A stretch of 64,000 nt of DNA from contig NZ_BAABJX010000007.1 in assembly GCF_039543525.1 (NCBI RefSeq), positions 37,565 to 101,564 of the forward strand, in the 5' to 3' direction. Source of the DNA: Algivirga pacifica (lineage in GTDB: Bacteria > Bacteroidota > Bacteroidia > Cytophagales > Flammeovirgaceae). This document shows positions 17,435 through 26,263 of the stretch, piece by piece. How positions within the stretch are numbered: the first letter of the stretch is position 1; each line of letters starts with the position of its first letter. The notes beneath the pieces are model-generated. The model searched no databases, was not told the DNA's origin, and worked only from the letters and a program-made list of their open reading frames with translations. The position numbers and the translations under genes were made by a program.

Positions 17435-19117
17435 ATGAGAAAAATACTTTTACTCTGTCTTTTTTTAGGAAACTTTCAAGCTATTCATGCCCAAGATCGC
17501 TACAGTCCTATTGGCTACTTCTTCGACTATGAAGGAATTCCTTTTGAAGGATACTTTGACTCGGATAGTTACAAGCCTAAAGAAAAGATTACGATTAACT
17601 ATCGACTGAACAGTCAATTTTCAGAAGGCACGATTTATAAGAACAATGGTGAGAGAGTTAAAGGCTACCTCAAGCCTGTTTATGGTGGGAAGCGTGTCTT
17701 ATTTAAGGCTACTGAAGAGGAAAAAAAGGCTACCAAAATATCCGCAGAAGATCTTACGGGGTATAGTATAGGACTAGACTCTTTTGCGGTATTTAGAAAC
17801 TTCTATGCACATCACGCTTTAGGCAGTAAAGTTGGAGAAGCCAATGCCAGAATCTTTGAAGTCGTCTCTCAAACAGAAAAGTTTAACCTTTTGAAATACA
17901 TCCATCCAGGCTCACAACAGGACTATGTTTCCTATTATTACCAGGATCGAAAAGGGGGACTTTTTTATCTTTTGCCACGAAAGAAAAAGAAACTCAAAGA
18001 GACCTTAAATAGCATTACCTCCAACATAGAAGACTATGTTCCAAGCAAAGCAGAAGAAATCAATATATCCCAGTGGTTTAACCTGCATCGTTATAAGGAG
18101 AAGTTTGACAAAGCAGAGTATATCTATTATGATACCTATTGGAATGAGTTAAATACTCCTGAGCATATGGCTTATTATGGTATCATTGAGACTTTCCAAA
18201 AAGACGAGTATGTCATTTCGTACTATAACCAACAAGATATAAAACTACACACCTTGCGTTATAGTAGTCTATTTCCTTATCAATTGGAAGGAGAATCCCT
18301 TTGGTATTACTCCAATGGAGCTACCCGAAAGAAGGTCACCTATCAACATCATGGAGACTTCTTACATCGACAATATGAAATCTATAACCTTGATGGCACT
18401 CTTACTGATAAATATCTATTTCGCCCCAAACCAGGATACAGTGATGAGCATAGCCTGATGTCTTATACCATGGTGGCAGAAAAAGCCCACGTATATGAGA
18501 TTACAGCCTTTGACAGTCTTAGGGATATTTCTATAAACTATAAACTACAAGGCGATCAACAACTCGCCCACGCATATTATATTGATGAAAAAGGAGAAAA
18601 GGTATACATGCATGTCAATGGCAAAAAGCCTCGACTTAAACTTTCTAACTTAAGTAAAGGCCTTAATGGGTATACCGCCGCCAAAACCCCTACAGAAGGA
18701 AAGTTTATCTACCCTAAGGCTATCAAAAAAGCCTCTGCTCAGGGGGATATACTTTTCAGAGTCAAGCATGATCGATTTGGGAAGTACCACTTAACGCTTC
18801 TCAAGGGAGTAGAGCCTTCCATAGATCAAGAGTTGTTTGCGAGTATATTCTATATGCTATCGGCTTATAACCATAAAGCAATCCGCTATCAAGGAGAGAA
18901 AATCAATTATGAGTTTCTGCTTCCTATCCAACTTTCGGTCATAGGACATACCGAAAGAGGAATGAACTCCAATTGGTTCTGGCAGCAGCAATGGATGTTT
19001 CATAACAATCCTTATATGAATGGAATGCATAATTGGCCGCAGCAACATATTCAGCAAATGCAGCAACAGCTTTTACAACAGCACAATCGTAACGTTCAAC
19101 AATTTCGTGCTTTTTAA
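17435..19117 (+). CDS. Secreted protein with MORN-like and TonB-C-like regions
   Basis: A 560-residue protein with a signal peptide (1-19, ending IHAQ). The central part has MORN/YwqK-like repeats (LWYYSNGATRKKVTYQ, then HRQYEIYNLDGTLTDKYLF). The region about 425-510 (ILFRVKHDRFGKYHLTLLKG, then IQLSVIG) resembles the C-terminal fold of TonB energy transducers seen in Bacteroidota proteins without an N-terminal membrane anchor. The last 45 residues are Gln/Asn/Trp/His-rich low complexity. Function not known; the TonB-C resemblance is tentative. A strong terminator follows directly. Confidence 0.75.
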   Translation: MRKILLLCLFLGNFQAIHAQDRYSPIGYFFDYEGIPFEGYFDSDSYKPKEKITINYRLNSQFSEGTIYKNNGERVKGYLKPVYGGKRVLFKATEEEKKATKISAEDLTGYSIGLDSFAVFRNFYAHHALGSKVGEANARIFEVVSQTEKFNLLKYIHPGSQQDYVSYYYQDRKGGLFYLLPRKKKKLKETLNSITSNIEDYVPSKAEEINISQWFNLHRYKEKFDKAEYIYYDTYWNELNTPEHMAYYGIIETFQKDEYVISYYNQQDIKLHTLRYSSLFPYQLEGESLWYYSNGATRKKVTYQHHGDFLHRQYEIYNLDGTLTDKYLFRPKPGYSDEHSLMSYTMVAEKAHVYEITAFDSLRDISINYKLQGDQQLAHAYYIDEKGEKVYMHVNGKKPRLKLSNLSKGLNGYTAAKTPTEGKFIYPKAIKKASAQGDILFRVKHDRFGKYHLTLLKGVEPSIDQELFASIFYMLSAYNHKAIRYQGEKINYEFLLPIQLSVIGHTERGMNSNWFWQQQWMFHNNPYMNGMHNWPQQHIQQMQQQLLQQHNRNVQQFRAF

Positions 19118-19163
19118 GCAACAAGGCTTATGACACCTGATGTCATAAGCCTTGCTTTTTTAT
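19118..19163 (+). terminator. Strong rho-independent terminator
   Basis: CAAGGCTTATGACA (19122-19135) pairs perfectly with 19141-19154 over a 5-nt loop, followed by CTTTTTTAT. It starts right after the stop codon of the 560-residue protein gene. Confidence 0.92.
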
Positions 19164-19271
19164 CAAAAAATATCTGCATGAATCAACTACCAAAATTATA
19201 GCCCAGGTCGAAGAAAACACTGATGATGATTATTTATTCAAACTTAATATAGAGCGTCTCTACTATTATTA

Positions 19272-20129
19272 TTAGTTTTTCATTTCCATAATATTTTCAC
19301 TGATGAGCTTATACAGATCCTGTATTTTTTCGTCACCACTTAGCTCCAGCAAATGCTTGTTCATGGTCTCTACATCACCTCGAACAGCAGGTCCTGTTTG
19401 GGCATTTTCGGGGCCTATGGTAAACGCCTTATCGATGGTCTCTCGAATGAGAGGTTCCAGCATTTCGAAATGCATGCCATTCACTTCCATGATTCCTTTG
19501 GCCAGACGTAAAAAATGATTGGTGAAATTACAGGATAGTACAGCTGCTACGTGTAGCTTTCTTCGCTCCTCAGAGGAAAGGTGGTATACCTGCTTGGACA
19601 AGGCATAGGCGACTTCGGCCACCTGATCCAAGGCCTCCTGCGTACTGGCATCTATACAAATAGGTATTTTCTTGAAATCTACTTTCTTGGACTTGGAGAA
19701 GGTTTGTAAGGGATACAAAACACCATAAGCGCCTTCCACTTCTTTTAGCGATTCTGTTCCCATTGCGCCAGAGGTGTGTACGACAATGGTATCTTGACTC
19801 GGTAACTGTAGCTGCCTGGCAATCTTCTCAATAGCTGTATCTGAAACTGCGATTATAAAAAGCTGTGCCTCACTCTCTCTAAAATCTAAAGAAGCTATCG
19901 GTACTGCATCATACAATTGCTCGCATAATTTCTCCGCATTCTCTACACTTCGGCTATATACTTTCTCAATACTAAATCCTTGCTCCTCCAAGGCGGGGGC
20001 CATATGCCAGGCTACATTACCAGCCCCTATTAACACAACCTTTTTCAATGGTTTTTCTATAATGTTTGTGGTCAGCTGATATAGGTAATCTGAGAGCTGA
20101 TCCTGTAATTTTTCAAAAAAACGAGACAT
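19272..20129 (-). CDS. Rossmann-fold DUF2520 protein (putative oxidoreductase)
   Basis: A 285-residue protein. The N-terminal Rossmann domain carries VVLIGAGNVAWHMA (nucleotide loop at 35-40), and the C-terminal helical DUF2520 domain contains RRKLHVAAVLSCNFTNH and TGPAVRGD. The fold resembles NADP-binding dehydrogenases of the F420/ketopantoate reductase type; the substrate is unknown. The start at 20129 (MSRFFEK) was chosen because in-frame codons further upstream, up to an ATG at 20246, run through the heptamer array 20142-20197 and yield a 7-residue periodic peptide (HCSLFTV) that is surely not a native N-terminus. Confidence 0.88.
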   Translation of the reverse strand: MSRFFEKLQDQLSDYLYQLTTNIIEKPLKKVVLIGAGNVAWHMAPALEEQGFSIEKVYSRSVENAEKLCEQLYDAVPIASLDFRESEAQLFIIAVSDTAIEKIARQLQLPSQDTIVVHTSGAMGTESLKEVEGAYGVLYPLQTFSKSKKVDFKKIPICIDASTQEALDQVAEVAYALSKQVYHLSSEERRKLHVAAVLSCNFTNHFLRLAKGIMEVNGMHFEMLEPLIRETIDKAFTIGPENAQTGPAVRGDVETMNKHLLELSGDEKIQDLYKLISENIMEMKN

Positions 20130-20141
20130 GAGATTTTTTTG

Positions 20142-20291
20142 CAGTGAACAGTGAACAGTGAACAGTGAACAGTGAACAGTGAACAGTGAACAGTGAAATT
20201 TATGCTTTGTGTGCGTAATTGGTAGTGTAGTGGTGTTAATTTTCAATTATTGACTACTCACTATTCATTGTTCACTGCTCATTGTTCACTG
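20142..20291. repeat. Inverted heptamer element: CAGTGAA x8 and TTCACTG-type arm
   Basis: Eight exact copies of CAGTGAA (20142-20197) face an opposing degenerate arm of TTCACTG/TTCATTG units (20250-20291, six blocks in phase) preceded by AT-rich blocks (AATTTTC, AATTATT). The spacer is about 50 bp. The whole fills the gap between the beta-CASP gene stop (20293) and the DUF2520 start (20129) and can fold into one long hairpin. Confidence 0.9.
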
Positions 20292-20292
20292 T

Positions 20293-21711
20293 CTAAAGTT
20301 TAAATGTTTGTCCTTTTTCTGGCAACTCTACCTTATATCCTTCGGATTGAATCTGCTCACTAAAATCTTTCATGGCCTCTTCTTCTCCGTGAACTAGAAA
20401 GACTTTTTTCAGCTTTTCAGCATCTTGTTGGTGTACAAAATTCAAAAGGTCATATACATCCCCGTGTCCACTGAAAGAGTCTGTTTTTTCAATATTGGCT
20501 TTCATAGGATATTCCCGGGTTCCAATACGAATACTACCACTATGATTAAGTAAGCGATTCCCCAAGGTTCCTTCTGCGGAAAAGCCTACCATCAATATGG
20601 TACAATAGCTATTTTCCATATTCGCCCGGATATGATGCTGTATACGTCCTCCTTCCATCATACCCGAAGAAGAGATGATAATGCAAGGCTCATTGTAGTT
20701 AGAAATAGCCTCACTTTCCTTGGTTTGCTCTATGTATTTTAGTGTCTCAAAATTAAATAGACTACCATATTCTTTCTTAAACTCCTTGGCTTCTTCATTT
20801 AAAAAGCTGCTCATGCGCTCATATACATGATTACTTTGCTGCGCTAAAGGACTATCGGCAAAAATCTTTACAGGAGGAAGTTTTCCCGCCTCAAAAAGCT
20901 TATGCATAATATAAATTACCGCTTGCGTACGTCCGATACTAAAAGCTGGAATAATCAAACGCCCCGGTTTATCGACACAGGCACGTTGAATCACATCCGC
21001 TATCTCCTCAGTAGAATCTGCAATAGATTGATGCGTTCGATTCCCATAAGTGGTTTCACAAATAATATAATCCGCTTCCGGCATTGGTTCCGGATCAGGA
21101 AGTAATGGATAGTCATTTCTTCCGATGTCCCCTGAGAATAGAAGTTTTTTGGTTTCTCCATTTTCTTCTACCTCTACCAATATACTTGCAGCTCCCAATA
21201 GGTGCCCTGTTGGAATAAAGGTCACATGGAGTCCGGGCTTAATATTAAATCGTCTGTGAAACTGTATAGGAACAAACTGCTCCAACGTATGCTGTACATC
21301 ATTGGCATTGTACAAGTTCTTTGGATCAAAAGGAATGCTTTCCGGGTCAATCCCTTTCGCTAATTTCTTATGGTAAGCTTTTATTTTTCGCTGATTGATG
21401 TTAGCAGAGTCCCTGAGCAAAAGTTCCGTCAATTCCATGGTTGGGGAAGTACACAATATCTGTCCTTCATACCCATCTCTATACATATTGGGCAACTTAC
21501 CGGAATGATCCAGGTGAGCGTGTGTCAGCAGCACTACATTCACCAAAGTAGGATCAAATGGAAAACTTGCTCCCGGGTATAATGGCATGCTCTCCGACAT
21601 ATTAGCCATATCTACGCCGCAATCTATCAGTACCTGATAGTCGTCTTCTAACTTCAGTAAAAACATACTGCCTGTCACCTGTCTGGCGGCTCCCCAAAAA
21701 GTCAGTTCCAT
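20293..21711 (-). CDS. Metallo-beta-lactamase/beta-CASP RNase-type hydrolase
   Basis: A 472-residue protein. The metal-binding motif HAHLDH is at 64-69. The following MBL motifs (PTGHLLGAAS, FSGDIGRND) and the beta-CASP region (ETTYGNRTH, IPAFSIGRTQAV, ISSSGMMEGGRI) are intact, and the RMMBL-like C-terminus has GHGDVYDLL and VHGEEEAM. This matches bacterial homologues of CPSF-73/Ysh1, which act as RNA endo/exonucleases in the cytosol. It lies upstream of the DUF2520 gene on the same strand but separated by the heptamer hairpin. Two zinc ions are expected from the motif set. Confidence 0.93.
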   Translation of the reverse strand: MELTFWGAARQVTGSMFLLKLEDDYQVLIDCGVDMANMSESMPLYPGASFPFDPTLVNVVLLTHAHLDHSGKLPNMYRDGYEGQILCTSPTMELTELLLRDSANINQRKIKAYHKKLAKGIDPESIPFDPKNLYNANDVQHTLEQFVPIQFHRRFNIKPGLHVTFIPTGHLLGAASILVEVEENGETKKLLFSGDIGRNDYPLLPDPEPMPEADYIICETTYGNRTHQSIADSTEEIADVIQRACVDKPGRLIIPAFSIGRTQAVIYIMHKLFEAGKLPPVKIFADSPLAQQSNHVYERMSSFLNEEAKEFKKEYGSLFNFETLKYIEQTKESEAISNYNEPCIIISSSGMMEGGRIQHHIRANMENSYCTILMVGFSAEGTLGNRLLNHSGSIRIGTREYPMKANIEKTDSFSGHGDVYDLLNFVHQQDAEKLKKVFLVHGEEEAMKDFSEQIQSEGYKVELPEKGQTFKL

Positions 21712-21754
21712 TGTCTATAATTGTTGTATTGGTTGAATACTTATTCTCTCTAAA

Positions 21755-21844
21755 GGTAAGAAGGAAAAGATAAAAGGGAAAAGGTAAGAGGGAAAAGGTA
21801 AGAGGTAGCGGCTCCTCTGAATACTTCCCTTCAATGACAAACAA
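21755..21844. repeat. Heptamer-phased purine-rich array (GGTAAGA/GGGAAAA)
   Basis: Eight 7-nt blocks from 21755 alternate GGTAAGA and GGGAAAA types, ending in AGAGG followed by a matching CCTCT six bases later. Only one arm is obvious. It lies between the divergent beta-CASP and subtilase genes. Confidence 0.6.
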
Positions 21845-21946
21845 TCTTATGGATAGAACAAAAAAAGCATTATTTTTAACCTTCAATTATTTAACAACTT
21901 CGTACTAAAGGAACTATTGCTTTTTAAGCATAGAGACCACCAATCC

Positions 21947-23464
21947 ATGAATAAACCAATCCAACACTACTACAAAAGCTGCATTGCTTTGGTAGTATAC
22001 CTATTCATGGGCTCTAATTTTTTATGGGCCCAGCAAAAATATTGGGTGACTTTTGAGGATAAACCTTCTATACAAACGTCTCCCGCTTCTTGGTGTGATA
22101 CTCCCATCAACCCTTCTTATCTACAACAAATCGAAAGCCTTGGCCCTGAGATTATCTGTCAGTCCAAATGGTTGAATGCTGTTTCTGTCCTATTGGATAG
22201 TGCGCAACATGAAACTATAAAAGCCTTGTCTTTTGTCAAAGCAACCGAAGTAATCGACCCTCATCTACAGATCCTATCTCTACCAGAAAGTGATCTATCT
22301 GCACAACCGTTGCACTATGGATACGCTTTGGAACAAATCAATGCTTCTGTACTGGCAGAAAAAAAACTAAACGGGAAAGGCGTCACCATAGGAGTGATTG
22401 ATGCAGGATTCTGGAAAGCTCCCCGTAATCGTTACCTCAAAGAGCTCTTCCAAAAAGGACAAGTTACAGGCTATAAGGATTTTGTTTTTGACGATGATCC
22501 CGAAACGTTTTTTGATTATCGAAGAACCTCTTCTGATGCACATGGAACGACAGTCTTAAGAATGATTGCCGGAAAAAAAGCAGGAGACCGACAGTATGGC
22601 ATGGCAGATCAAGCCACCTTCTTTTTGGCAAGGACTGATCATGGTGACAAAGAATTTCGGGGAGAAGAAGATTATTGGATTGCGGCTATAGAGTGGTTAG
22701 ATAGCCTAGGAGTAAAGTTAGTGAATACCTCTTTGGGATATAGTATCGGGTATGACAACCCCAAAGAAAACTATAAGATCAGCGATATGGATGGAAAAAC
22801 CACCATGATTAGTAAAGCTGCCAATATTGCTGCCAAAGAAAGGGGAATGCTTATTATCGTCTCTGCCGGAAATGAAGGAGATAAAGAAAGCTGGAAGATC
22901 CTCTCTGCGCCAGCTGATGCTGAACATGTGCTATCCATAGGAGCTACTCAAAGAAATGGATTGAAAGCAGATTACAGTAGTATCGGGCCACAACATTTAC
23001 CTTACTTAAAGCCCAACCTATCGTGCTACTCCTTGTATGGCACTTCTTTTTCTGCCCCTGTAATCACAGGACTTGCCGCTTGCTTATGGCAATACAAACC
23101 AGAAGCGACGGCCTCAGAAATCAAAAAAGCACTTGAGCAATCCGGTCAACTGTACCCCTTTGGCAACAATTTCATAGGGTATGGTGTTCCTATTGCCCAG
23201 AACGCTTTGAATATTCTAGATGGACACTCCGGTACGGATCAGGCAATGGTAGTCTCTACTACCAAAAAAAGTTTCATAGTGGAAGAACACCTTCTGAAAG
23301 AAACAATTATCCTCTTCCACAAGAAAGATGCGACCAATGTGCTGAAACAAGAAGCCATTTCCACAACACCTCTACGTAAAAGGTTGAAAGTTCGTAAGTA
23401 CAAAAATGCGCAACGTACCACGATTGTCTCTGGCAAAAGCATTATTGAAGTGATCTGGGAATAG
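21947..23464 (+). CDS. Secreted subtilisin-family serine protease (S8)
   Basis: A 505-residue protein when started at 21947, which gives a signal peptide (hydrophobic 11-27, cleavage after LWAQ near 29); an upstream in-frame ATG at 21917 adds 10 polar residues. The catalytic triad is complete: Asp152 (GVIDAGFW), His199 (DAHGTTV) and Ser367 (GTSFSAP), with the oxyanion Asn309 in SAGNEG. An N-terminal inhibitor-like prodomain precedes the catalytic part, and a short basic tail (about 445-505) with no recognisable T9SS sorting motif follows. Likely a periplasmic or exported protease. Confidence 0.93.
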   Translation: MNKPIQHYYKSCIALVVYLFMGSNFLWAQQKYWVTFEDKPSIQTSPASWCDTPINPSYLQQIESLGPEIICQSKWLNAVSVLLDSAQHETIKALSFVKATEVIDPHLQILSLPESDLSAQPLHYGYALEQINASVLAEKKLNGKGVTIGVIDAGFWKAPRNRYLKELFQKGQVTGYKDFVFDDDPETFFDYRRTSSDAHGTTVLRMIAGKKAGDRQYGMADQATFFLARTDHGDKEFRGEEDYWIAAIEWLDSLGVKLVNTSLGYSIGYDNPKENYKISDMDGKTTMISKAANIAAKERGMLIIVSAGNEGDKESWKILSAPADAEHVLSIGATQRNGLKADYSSIGPQHLPYLKPNLSCYSLYGTSFSAPVITGLAACLWQYKPEATASEIKKALEQSGQLYPFGNNFIGYGVPIAQNALNILDGHSGTDQAMVVSTTKKSFIVEEHLLKETIILFHKKDATNVLKQEAISTTPLRKRLKVRKYKNAQRTTIVSGKSIIEVIWE

Positions 23465-23470
23465 TATTTT

Positions 23471-23540
23471 AATGAAGAGTGAAGAATGAAGAATTATTAA
23501 TTAAAAATTCTTCATTCTTCATTATTCACTCTTCATTCCT
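23471..23540. repeat. Heptamer hairpin: AATGAAG units and inverted CTTCATT units
   Basis: AATGAAG, AGTGAAG, AATGAAG (23471-23491) face CTTCATT-type units up to 23537 across an AATTATTAATT centre. The arms are almost perfect reverse complements. It starts 7 bp after the subtilase stop codon and is followed by a promoter for the next gene. Confidence 0.88.
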
Positions 23541-23550
23541 TTAGGATTTC

Positions 23551-23558
23551 TATCTTTG
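23551..23558 (+). promoter_or_regulatory. Putative -7 element TATCTTTG
   Basis: Exact TAnnTTTG match 36 bp before the ATG of the lipoprotein gene at 23594, immediately after the heptamer hairpin. The -33 element is not evident. Confidence 0.5.
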
Positions 23559-23593
23559 CATACAATTTTGATTTCTATATCAATCACATAAAT

Positions 23594-24154
23594 ATGATGA
23601 CAAAATACACCTCCTTAATTGCTTTACTTATAACATTCATGATGGCTTGTACTCCAGAGAATATCACCTCGGAGGAGCGTCAAGGAGACTACTTTGACCT
23701 TGTGGGCTTTACCGAAACACAAGTCAAGTTACTAGATGAACAGCAGGTACAGGTTTCTAAAAACATTCATTACGGAGATTCCAGCGATACCATTACGACC
23801 CACTCTATCGACTGGGAGGAAGAGTTTAAGCTTTTTAGGGAAGTTAATCTCAATAAGCCTGTCTTAAAAGATGCTTTCACCGTAGACTCCTTAGACCATA
23901 AGGGACAAGAAAGCATTACGTACACTGCTAAGGAAAGTGATATGAAGATAAAAAAAGTCGTCATCGTAAAAGAAGATAGTATTCCGGTTTCGATAGAGGT
24001 CTTTTTAGAGCGTTCCAACTTTCTTTTTTCCAATACGACACACTTACAAATGCACTTGCAAAAAGGAGTCTGCCAGCATTACCTGATTGAAGGGCAAAAA
24101 CAAGTCATACTGATGGGAGAAGACACTTATAAAGTAGAGGGACGTGTCCTATAG
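23594..24154 (+). CDS. Small lipoprotein of unknown function
   Basis: A 186-residue protein. The N-terminus has a signal peptide with lipobox MMAC (Cys19), so lipidation is predicted. The mature part is strand-rich and acidic, with no recognised domain. A second Met at residue 2 could equally be the start. It is probably transcribed alone from the TATCTTTG promoter element and is followed by a palindromic element rather than a simple terminator. Confidence 0.8.
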   Translation: MMTKYTSLIALLITFMMACTPENITSEERQGDYFDLVGFTETQVKLLDEQQVQVSKNIHYGDSSDTITTHSIDWEEEFKLFREVNLNKPVLKDAFTVDSLDHKGQESITYTAKESDMKIKKVVIVKEDSIPVSIEVFLERSNFLFSNTTHLQMHLQKGVCQHYLIEGQKQVILMGEDTYKVEGRVL

Positions 24155-24157
24155 CTT

Positions 24158-24415
24158 TTGTTCATAATGTTTAGGTGAGCTTCGCTCGTTCATGATGTTT
24201 AGTTCTTATGCTATAGTACTTCAAGTTAATCTTGTCGCTGTCTGCGGAATAATATACAGCTTATTGTTTATCGGTTATCGTTTATAAACAATAAGCGATC
24301 ACCGATTACATGGCATCTTTAAACATAAAATGCGACAGCTTCAATCTTAACTACTATATTTTATTTTCAACTAAACACTATGAACGAGCGAAGCTCACCT
24401 AAACAACATGAACAA
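24158..24415. repeat. MITE-like element with 47-bp inverted termini and internal heptamers
   Basis: 24158-24204 and 24369-24415 are inverted copies (43 of 47 positions match by eye). Each contains GAGCTTCGCTC, which on the other strand is GAGCGAAGCTC. The interior carries a heptamer-phased hairpin (TTATTGT, TTATCGG, TTATCGT, then inverted units, 24261-24309). There is no ORF. No convincing target-site duplication could be seen at the ends. It fills most of the gap before the nitroreductase gene. Confidence 0.8.
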
Positions 24416-24514
24416 TATATTAACAATAGTTTCACGGTATTTTACAACAATCCAAGGGCTTTCCGTGTTCTCCTGAACACGTAGAAAGTATGAACGGAAA
24501 TTTTTAGAGCAGTC

Positions 24515-25141
24515 ATGGATATTATTGAAAAACTAAACTGGAGATACGCAACAAAGAAGTTTGATACGAAAAAGTTGCCTCAAGAAACGGTAGAGCAGAT
24601 TATTGAAGCAGGAAACCTTACCGCTTCTTCTTATGGGCTACAACCATGGAAGATCGTGGTAGTGGAAAACCCTGAAGTAAGAGAGCAATTAGTAGAATAT
24701 TCTTGGGGACAGGCACAGGTAAAAGATGCTTCTCATTTATTGGTTATCGCTAGACAAGCAGACATCAATGCTGATGACGTAGAGGCTTTTATCGAGAATA
24801 TTGTCGCTACCAGAGGAGTTCCAGCAGAGGCCTTATCTGATTATAAAAATATGATGCTTAGTACCATTAGCCGTTTGGACGAGAGTGCCAAGCAAGTGTG
24901 GATGGACAAGCAAGCTTACATTGTACTAGGAAACCTACTTACGGTATGTGCTGCCCTGAATGTTGATACTTGTCCTATGGAAGGCTTTGTTCCTGCAGAG
25001 TACGACCGCATTCTAGGATTGGTAGATAAAGGACTACAGTCTGTATTGGTACTTCCTATTGGGTATAGAGCAGAAGATGACACTTACCAACACCTTAAGA
25101 AGGTTAGAAAACCTTTGGAGGAAGCGGTAGTCACTATTTAA
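24515..25141 (+). CDS. NAD(P)H-dependent nitroreductase family oxidoreductase
   Basis: A 208-residue protein starting MDIIEKLNWRYATKKFD, the FMN-binding N-terminus of the nitroreductase family, with TASSYGLQPWKIVVV, the central QVWMDKQAYIVLGNLL helix and the closing EGFVPAEYDRIL/LPIGYRAEDD. Length is standard. It would bind FMN as a dimer and reduce nitroaromatics, quinones or flavin-like acceptors with NAD(P)H; the physiological substrate is not known. It is closest in look to NfsB-type enzymes. Monocistronic. Confidence 0.93.
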   Translation: MDIIEKLNWRYATKKFDTKKLPQETVEQIIEAGNLTASSYGLQPWKIVVVENPEVREQLVEYSWGQAQVKDASHLLVIARQADINADDVEAFIENIVATRGVPAEALSDYKNMMLSTISRLDESAKQVWMDKQAYIVLGNLLTVCAALNVDTCPMEGFVPAEYDRILGLVDKGLQSVLVLPIGYRAEDDTYQHLKKVRKPLEEAVVTI

Positions 25142-25290
25142 TGTTGAATCGCTGAATCGTTGAATTTCATTACTTTGTAATGAGTTGAGTCGAGTTGATG
25201 TGTTTATTGAGTCAACCAACATATCAACTCGATTTAACGATTCAACGAGCGAAGCTTAATTCAACGATTCAACAATTAAGGCCTGAGGCC
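25142..25290. repeat. Octamer fold-back element with nested mini-palindromes
   Basis: TTGAATCG-type 8-nt units on the left are inverted on the right (CGATTCAA type). Nested palindromes include TCATTACTTTGTAATGA (25168-25184) and AAGGCCTGAGGCCTT (25278-25292). The right part carries GAGCGAAGCTT. It starts right after the nitroreductase stop and its last mini-palindrome overlaps the stop codon of the convergent EI24 gene. Confidence 0.85.
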
Positions 25291-26052
25291 TTATTTTTTT
25301 GCCTCTATTTTTTCATAGCTACAACTAGCCGCAATCACTGATAGTACTGGCGCCAAAAATGTCCCTGCGACAGGAATCATAAATAAAAGAATAAACCCTG
25401 CTCCATTGCCCAGTACATGTCCTGTGTGCTTCCAGGCATAAGCTTTTCGCTCTTCCATACTCTTCTGTAATGTTTCATTGATCATATCCATACTGGAAGC
25501 TCCCAAGAAATAGCTAGATACGATAAACATTAAAGGAGTTGTTACCACCGCAAAAACTGGGATAAAGCTTAAAAAGAATAGTACTGTGACCAGTGCGACC
25601 TCTTTCCATAATAAAGACAACCCTATTTTCAGGAAACCTTGTATGGCAACATTCAAACTGAACTTGGTATCCCAAGGAGTACCTGTACGGATTTCTAAAA
25701 CTCTTTCGATGACTTTCCCTAACAATGGAGCAACGACTACTTGAAAGACTGCCTTGTACATTAAGACAAACAATAAGACCATAGGAATAAGGATCAATAG
25801 ATAAGTCAACCAATAGACCCATCCTTGCTCCTGAGGAATCCACCCTATGGATAAGAGTAACTCATGAAACTGATCCCCTAGAATCCACCCCGTCATTCCC
25901 AACAATACAAAGGTACCGAAAGCCATAAAAGCTGACTGAACTACATATTTCCACAATTTATATTGCTGTATAATCGTCAATGCAGTGACATAAGCGGTGA
26001 TTCCGAGAAACACCCCTCCGGTCTCCCTAATTATTTTCGAAAAAAAATTCAT
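25291..26052 (-). CDS. EI24-domain integral membrane protein
   Basis: A 253-residue protein with five or six hydrophobic helices (about 35-60, 80-110, 150-180 as a long FLSFIPVFAVVTTPLMFIVSSYFLG stretch, and 215-245) and the motif YFLGASSMDMINETLQK. This matches the EI24/CysZ-like family of inner-membrane proteins; some members transport sulfate, but the family is mixed, so a transport role is only possible. Monocistronic. A possible structured RNA and a terminator lie upstream. Confidence 0.82.
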   Translation of the reverse strand: MNFFSKIIRETGGVFLGITAYVTALTIIQQYKLWKYVVQSAFMAFGTFVLLGMTGWILGDQFHELLLSIGWIPQEQGWVYWLTYLLILIPMVLLFVLMYKAVFQVVVAPLLGKVIERVLEIRTGTPWDTKFSLNVAIQGFLKIGLSLLWKEVALVTVLFFLSFIPVFAVVTTPLMFIVSSYFLGASSMDMINETLQKSMEERKAYAWKHTGHVLGNGAGFILLFMIPVAGTFLAPVLSVIAASCSYEKIEAKK

Positions 26053-26110
26053 ATAAAAATATGCGTTTTTGACCCCGTAGAGGGATTTATATAAAAAAAA
26101 GAAGATTTTT

Positions 26111-26161
26111 TTTCACTTTAAGGTAGGGGGAACCCCTAGTAGGCTGTATATATATGTGAAA
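26111..26161 (+). ncRNA. Possible small structured RNA (candidate)
   Basis: Between two minus-strand genes, TTTCAC (26111-26116) can pair with GTGAAA (26156-26161), enclosing a tight hairpin TAGGGG-GAA-CCCCTA (26124-26138). A terminator with a 10-T run on the plus strand follows at 26205-26232, although no plus-strand gene lies upstream. A short plus-strand transcript would explain this. No known RNA family was recognised. Confidence 0.25.
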
Positions 26162-26202
26162 GCAGCAATGAGAAATAGTTTTTGGGTTATTAAAGATTAA
26201 AA

Positions 26203-26232
26203 AGAAGCTCCGGTATCTGGAGCTTTTTTTTT
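26203..26232. terminator. Bidirectional terminator
   Basis: AGCTCC pairs with GGAGCT over a 7-nt loop. The plus strand continues with ten T residues. On the minus strand the stem is followed by TCTTTTT, so it can also end the phosphatase transcript whose stop codon is at 26264. Confidence 0.8.
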
Positions 26233-26263
26233 TGCCCAAATTTTTCTTCTGATACAAATCAAC

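Noticed and set aside
20142..20197. CRISPR-like direct repeats
   Set aside because: The repeats are 7 nt without spacers, and no cas genes are in the window.
24158..24415. Degraded insertion sequence
   Set aside because: The element has inverted ends but no transposase remnant in any frame; listed as a MITE-like repeat instead.
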